Source: Parerythrobacter lutipelagi (GTDB lineage Bacteria; Pseudomonadota; Alphaproteobacteria; Sphingomonadales; Sphingomonadaceae). From it: a stretch of DNA of 64,000 bases. The notes below the pieces were generated by a model, which searched no databases, had not been told where the DNA came from, and saw nothing but the letters and a program-made list of their open reading frames with translations. A program made the translations under genes and the position numbers. The first letter of the stretch is position 1. Every line of letters starts with the position of its first letter. The stretch is from positions 1,054,001 to 1,118,000 of the forward strand of contig NZ_SKCJ01000002.1 of assembly GCF_005434975.1 (NCBI RefSeq), in the 5' to 3' direction. This document shows, piece after piece, positions 61,088 to 64,000 of the stretch.

Positions 61088-62330
61088 GCGTATCCAACCC
61101 ACCCGCACACCCGCTTTCGAAGCGAGATTGCGCAAACGCTATGCCGCAGAGCGGCGCTTCAAGCTGCTCGGACTGGGAGCGATTGTTTTTTCCGTCCTGA
61201 TTCTCGCCTTCCTGTTGATCAATATGACTGTGAATGGCGTAGGCGGGTTCCAGCGCACAGAACTCGCAGTGCCGATCGATTTCACACAATCGGGCCTACC
61301 GACGGATCCGGCGTTGCTGGCGCAACAGGACGCCGCACAGCGCCTTGAAGCGCAGGGTCTGCCGGACATCGTGCAAATGAGCGCGGAAGCGGCGCTCGGC
61401 CCTGAAGGCGCGGCCGAACTCAACAGCAATGCGTGGCGTGAAGTGGCCACTGCGATCATCAACGATCCGACACTGGCAACCAGTTCAAAAACCTTCTGGT
61501 TGCCCGCCAGCCCCGGGCTGGCGTCGGCCTATTCCGGGCAGGGTTTGCCGGATCTGCAATCACTGGCCGCTGAGCTTGAGGCTTCCGGCAAGATTGCGAA
61601 CAATTTCGATGAAGGTTTTCTGATGCGGTCCGATGCGACCGACCCGCAATCGGTCGGAATTTGGGGCGCGCTCAAGGGATCGATGCTGACGATGATCGTC
61701 ACCCTTGCACTTGCCTTCCCGATCGGAGTGATGACCGCACTTTATCTGGAAGAATATGCACCAAGAAATCGCTGGACCGATTTGATTGAGCTTTCGATCA
61801 ACAATCTAGCCGCAGTGCCCTCGATCATCTTCGGCCTGCTTGGCCTGGCCGTATTCCTGTTCATCTTTCCCAACCTGCGATCAGCTCCAGTGATTGGGGG
61901 TATGACACTGGCGCTGATGACGCTGCCGGTGATTGTGATCTCCGGGCGAAACGCGATCAAGGCTGTTCCTCCCTCCATTCGGGATGGCGCGCTCGCTGTG
62001 GGTGCTAGTCCGGTGCAGGTCGTGTTCCATCATGTGCTGCCCCTCGCCCTGCCGGGGATACTGACCGGGACCATTATCGGGATGGCCCGTGCCTTGGGCG
62101 AAACCGCGCCTCTGCTGATGATCGGAATGCGCGCATTCGTTGCAACGCCACCTGATGGCTTTACTTCGCCAGCCACGGTGCTCCCGATGCAGATATTCCT
62201 TTGGTCCGATGAAATCGACAGGGGCTTCGTTGAACGGACCTCGGCTGCTATCATTGTGCTATTGCTCTTCCTCCTGCTGATGAATGGCCTCGCCATCTAT
62301 CTTCGCAACAAGTTCGAGAAAACCTGGTGA
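61080..62330 (+). CDS. pstA: Phosphate ABC transporter permease PstA
   Basis: The second membrane subunit of the importer, 416 residues, longer than usual (about 296). Residues about 65-175 form a periplasmic-looking insert (DUF3333-like) after the first membrane segment; the core has [17 protein letters not shown] and the EAA loop [20 protein letters not shown]. The ATG at 61080 lies inside the end of pstC; it overlaps pstB by GTGA. PstS is not encoded here and must lie elsewhere. Confidence 0.94.
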   Translation: MSERIQPTRTPAFEARLRKRYAAERRFKLLGLGAIVFSVLILAFLLINMTVNGVGGFQRTELAVPIDFTQSGLPTDPALLAQQDAAQRLEAQGLPDIVQMSAEAALGPEGAAELNSNAWREVATAIINDPTLATSSKTFWLPASPGLASAYSGQGLPDLQSLAAELEASGKIANNFDEGFLMRSDATDPQSVGIWGALKGSMLTMIVTLALAFPIGVMTALYLEEYAPRNRWTDLIELSINNLAAVPSIIFGLLGLAVFLFIFPNLRSAPVIGGMTLALMTLPVIVISGRNAIKAVPPSIRDGALAVGASPVQVVFHHVLPLALPGILTGTIIGMARALGETAPLLMIGMRAFVATPPDGFTSPATVLPMQIFLWSDEIDRGFVERTSAAIIVLLLFLLLMNGLAIYLRNKFEKTW

Positions 62331-63115
62331 CCGTAGTCCACGAAAACCTCGAAGATACGACCGCAAAAATGGGCGCGCGCAATGTGTCCGTCTATTATGG
62401 CGACAAGAAAGCCATCGACAACGTATCGATCGATATCCCGACCGAATATGTGACCGCGTTTATCGGGCCATCCGGTTGCGGGAAATCGACCTTCCTTCGT
62501 TCGCTCAACCGCATGAACGATACGATTCCCTCAGCCCGGGTCGAAGGCGAGATCACCCTGGATGGTGACGACATTTACACTTCGGGTATGGACGTGGTGC
62601 AATTGCGCGCACGTGTCGGGATGGTCTTTCAAAAGCCGAATCCCTTCCCGAAGTCGATTTACGACAACATCGCCTATGGGCCGAAAATCCACGGACTCGC
62701 ACAGGGCAAGACCGAGCTCGACGAGGTGGTTGAGAATTCGCTGCGGCGGGCAGGCCTGTGGGAAGAGGTAAAGGATCGGCTGGAAGACAGCGGAACGGCC
62801 CTTTCGGGCGGGCAGCAACAACGTCTTTGCATTGCTCGCGCGATTGCCGTCGACCCTGAAGTCATCCTGATGGACGAGCCATGTTCAGCCCTCGATCCGA
62901 TTGCGACGGCAAAAATCGAAGAGCTGATCGACGATTTGAACGGCAGCTATGCAATTGTTATCGTCACTCACTCGATGCAGCAGGCTGCGCGTGTTTCGCA
63001 ACGCACGGCGTTCTTCCACCTCGGAAAAATGGTAGAGTACGGGCGCACTTCGGACATATTTACAACTCCGCTCGAACAGCGGACGCAGGATTACATCACA
63101 GGGCGGTACGGCTAA
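62327..63115 (+). CDS. pstB: Phosphate ABC transporter ATP-binding protein PstB
   Basis: The ATPase of the phosphate importer, 262 residues. Walker A ([21 protein letters not shown]), Q-loop ([19 protein letters not shown]), signature ([15 protein letters not shown]), Walker B ([15 protein letters not shown]) and H-loop ([11 protein letters not shown]) are complete. It starts at GTG 62327, overlapping the pstA stop; its stop overlaps the phoU ATG by one base. Confidence 0.97.
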   Translation: MTVVHENLEDTTAKMGARNVSVYYGDKKAIDNVSIDIPTEYVTAFIGPSGCGKSTFLRSLNRMNDTIPSARVEGEITLDGDDIYTSGMDVVQLRARVGMVFQKPNPFPKSIYDNIAYGPKIHGLAQGKTELDEVVENSLRRAGLWEEVKDRLEDSGTALSGGQQQRLCIARAIAVDPEVILMDEPCSALDPIATAKIEELIDDLNGSYAIVIVTHSMQQAARVSQRTAFFHLGKMVEYGRTSDIFTTPLEQRTQDYITGRYG

Positions 63116-63786
63116 TGTCGGAACATACAGTCAAAGCTTTCGATGAAGACATTACGCGGCTGCGCGGCCTGATTGCCGAAATGGGCGGCCTCGCCGAACT
63201 GTCGATCCAGGAATCGCTCGACGCGATGGTCCGCGGAGATCAGGAACTCGCAGAAGGCGTAGTAAAGCGGGACAAGAAGATCGATGCTCTAGAATCGGAA
63301 GTCGACAAACTTGCCGTGCGGATCATTGCTCTTCGTGCGCCTATGGCAGACGATCTGCGTGAAGTGATTGCAGCCCTCAAGATCGCCGGCGTGGTCGAGC
63401 GGATCGGTGATTATTCGAAGAATATCGCGAAACGTGTCGGCAAGATCGAGGGGCGCGGTACATTCGAGCCGCTTACTTTGCTCCCTGCAATGGGCGAAAT
63501 TGCCGCCGAAATGGTCCATGATGTACTGACCGCCTATGCTTCGCGTGATCCGGTGCTCGCCCGTGAGGTCATCGCGACGGACGAGAAAGTCGACGCGTTT
63601 TACAACAGTATTTTTCGCAATGTTGTCAGCTATATGGTCGAGAATCCGAAGATCATTTCGAGCGCTGCACAATTGCTCTTCGTGGCGCGCAATATTGAGC
63701 GGATTGGCGACCATGCGACCAATGTGGCGGAGATGGTGCATTTCGCGGCAACCGGTTCGTATCCCCCCGACGACGACACGGCGTGA
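63115..63786 (+). CDS. phoU: Phosphate transport regulator PhoU
   Basis: Links the transporter to PhoR and keeps the Pho regulon off in phosphate excess. The 223-residue protein has two three-helix PhoU repeats with the metal motifs ALKIAGVVERIGDYSKNIAKR and FVARNIERIGDHATNVAEM (E-R-x-G-D-x(2-3)-N). The ATG at 63115 is directly after the pstB stop. Confidence 0.96.
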   Translation: MSEHTVKAFDEDITRLRGLIAEMGGLAELSIQESLDAMVRGDQELAEGVVKRDKKIDALESEVDKLAVRIIALRAPMADDLREVIAALKIAGVVERIGDYSKNIAKRVGKIEGRGTFEPLTLLPAMGEIAAEMVHDVLTAYASRDPVLAREVIATDEKVDAFYNSIFRNVVSYMVENPKIISSAAQLLFVARNIERIGDHATNVAEMVHFAATGSYPPDDDTA

Positions 63787-63854
63787 TGCGTCTTTGTCGT
63801 GACACCGTAACAAACCTGGTGCGATGAGAGACGACAAGAACCGAGGCTGAGGCC

Positions 63855-64000
63855 ATGCCCAACGCAAAACTGCTGCTCGTCGAAGATGATCCATCACTTT
63901 CCGAATTGCTCGAATTTCGATTCGAGAACGAAGGCTATGATGTGCGTGTCACGCCTGATGGCGACGAAGCGCTGCTGCTGGCATCGGAAGATATTCCGGA
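63855..64000 (+). CDS. phoB: Response regulator PhoB, N-terminal part (cut by window end)
   Basis: The 48 residues visible begin a receiver domain: KLLLVEDDPSLSELLEFRFENEGY (acidic pocket Glu-Asp-Asp) and the start of helix 2 to DGDEALLL. The OmpR-type winged-helix half lies outside the window. Position after phoU and the phoR-pst order support PhoB, the activator of the Pho regulon. Confidence 0.9.
   Translation, partial: MPNAKLLLVEDDPSLSELLEFRFENEGYDVRVTPDGDEALLLASEDIP

Overview
The window is high-GC chromosomal DNA of a Sphingomonadales alphaproteobacterium, most likely of the Erythrobacteraceae. The pointers are the gene orders yqeY-(lipoprotein)-dnaG-rpoD, nrdR next to glyA, coaD-PPIase-queA-tgt and phoR-pstCAB-phoU-phoB without pstS, a DUF883-like/holin-like envelope operon behind a GGAAC-N16-CGTT (EcfG-type) promoter, and a PhoB-box-like site before pstC. 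No gene names the species, so this is inference from family resemblance and gene order. Almost everything is core metabolism and information processing. There is no prophage, insertion sequence, transposase, integrase or CRISPR array.

Layout. 1-4.3 kb: tail of an unidentified gene, tRNA-Lys(CTT), ribH, then on the minus strand a conserved unknown, an APH-like kinase and enolase. 4.4-6.4 kb: stress-type envelope operon of four small proteins. 6.4-7.7 kb: DUF4170, GNAT, greA. 7.7-13.4 kb: the car locus, where carA and carB are separated by a low-GC papain/C39-like protease gene fused at carA's stop codon, a decayed copy of the first 109 bp of carB, and a small lipoprotein gene. 13.5-18.7 kb: yqeY, lipoprotein, dnaG, rpoD. 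18.7-20.4 kb: a TIR/TolB-like/TPR protein with an in-frame extension beyond its stop. 20.4-25.4 kb: rpiB, glyA, nrdR, an rRNA/tRNA methyltransferase, two small secreted Cys proteins flanking a chorismate mutase, rpsD. 25.4-34.1 kb (minus): S9 peptidase, tgt, an ABC-2 exporter, queA, PPIase, coaD, ispA, xseB. 34.1-38.2 kb: small membrane proteins, purL, DUF6122, DUF3052. 38.2-41.7 kb: Coq4-like, nitroreductase, serB, miaA. 41.7-45.4 kb: ilvB, an unrecognised 100-aa gene, ilvN, a palindromic repeat, ilvC. 45.5-56.1 kb: oxidoreductases and hydrolases, leuA, a VWA protein, a nitronate monooxygenase, an unknown, and a flavodoxin-like protein. 56.2-58.3 kb: recJ and two identical tRNA-Glu genes. 58.3-64 kb: phoR-pstC-pstA-pstB-phoU-phoB (phoB cut by the window end).

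How the genes work together. The Pho block encodes the phosphate sensor kinase, high-affinity importer and response regulator. The ilv block plus leuA makes branched-chain amino acids. carAB makes carbamoyl phosphate for pyrimidines and arginine. queA and tgt act in queuosine modification of tRNA. dnaG/rpoD and rpsD belong to replication, transcription and translation.

The most unusual points are two low-GC orphan genes stitched by overlapping stop/start codons into anabolic operons (after carA, and between ilvB and ilvN), the diverged carB 5' relic next to the first of these, and the TIR gene whose reading frame continues 36 codons past its stop.
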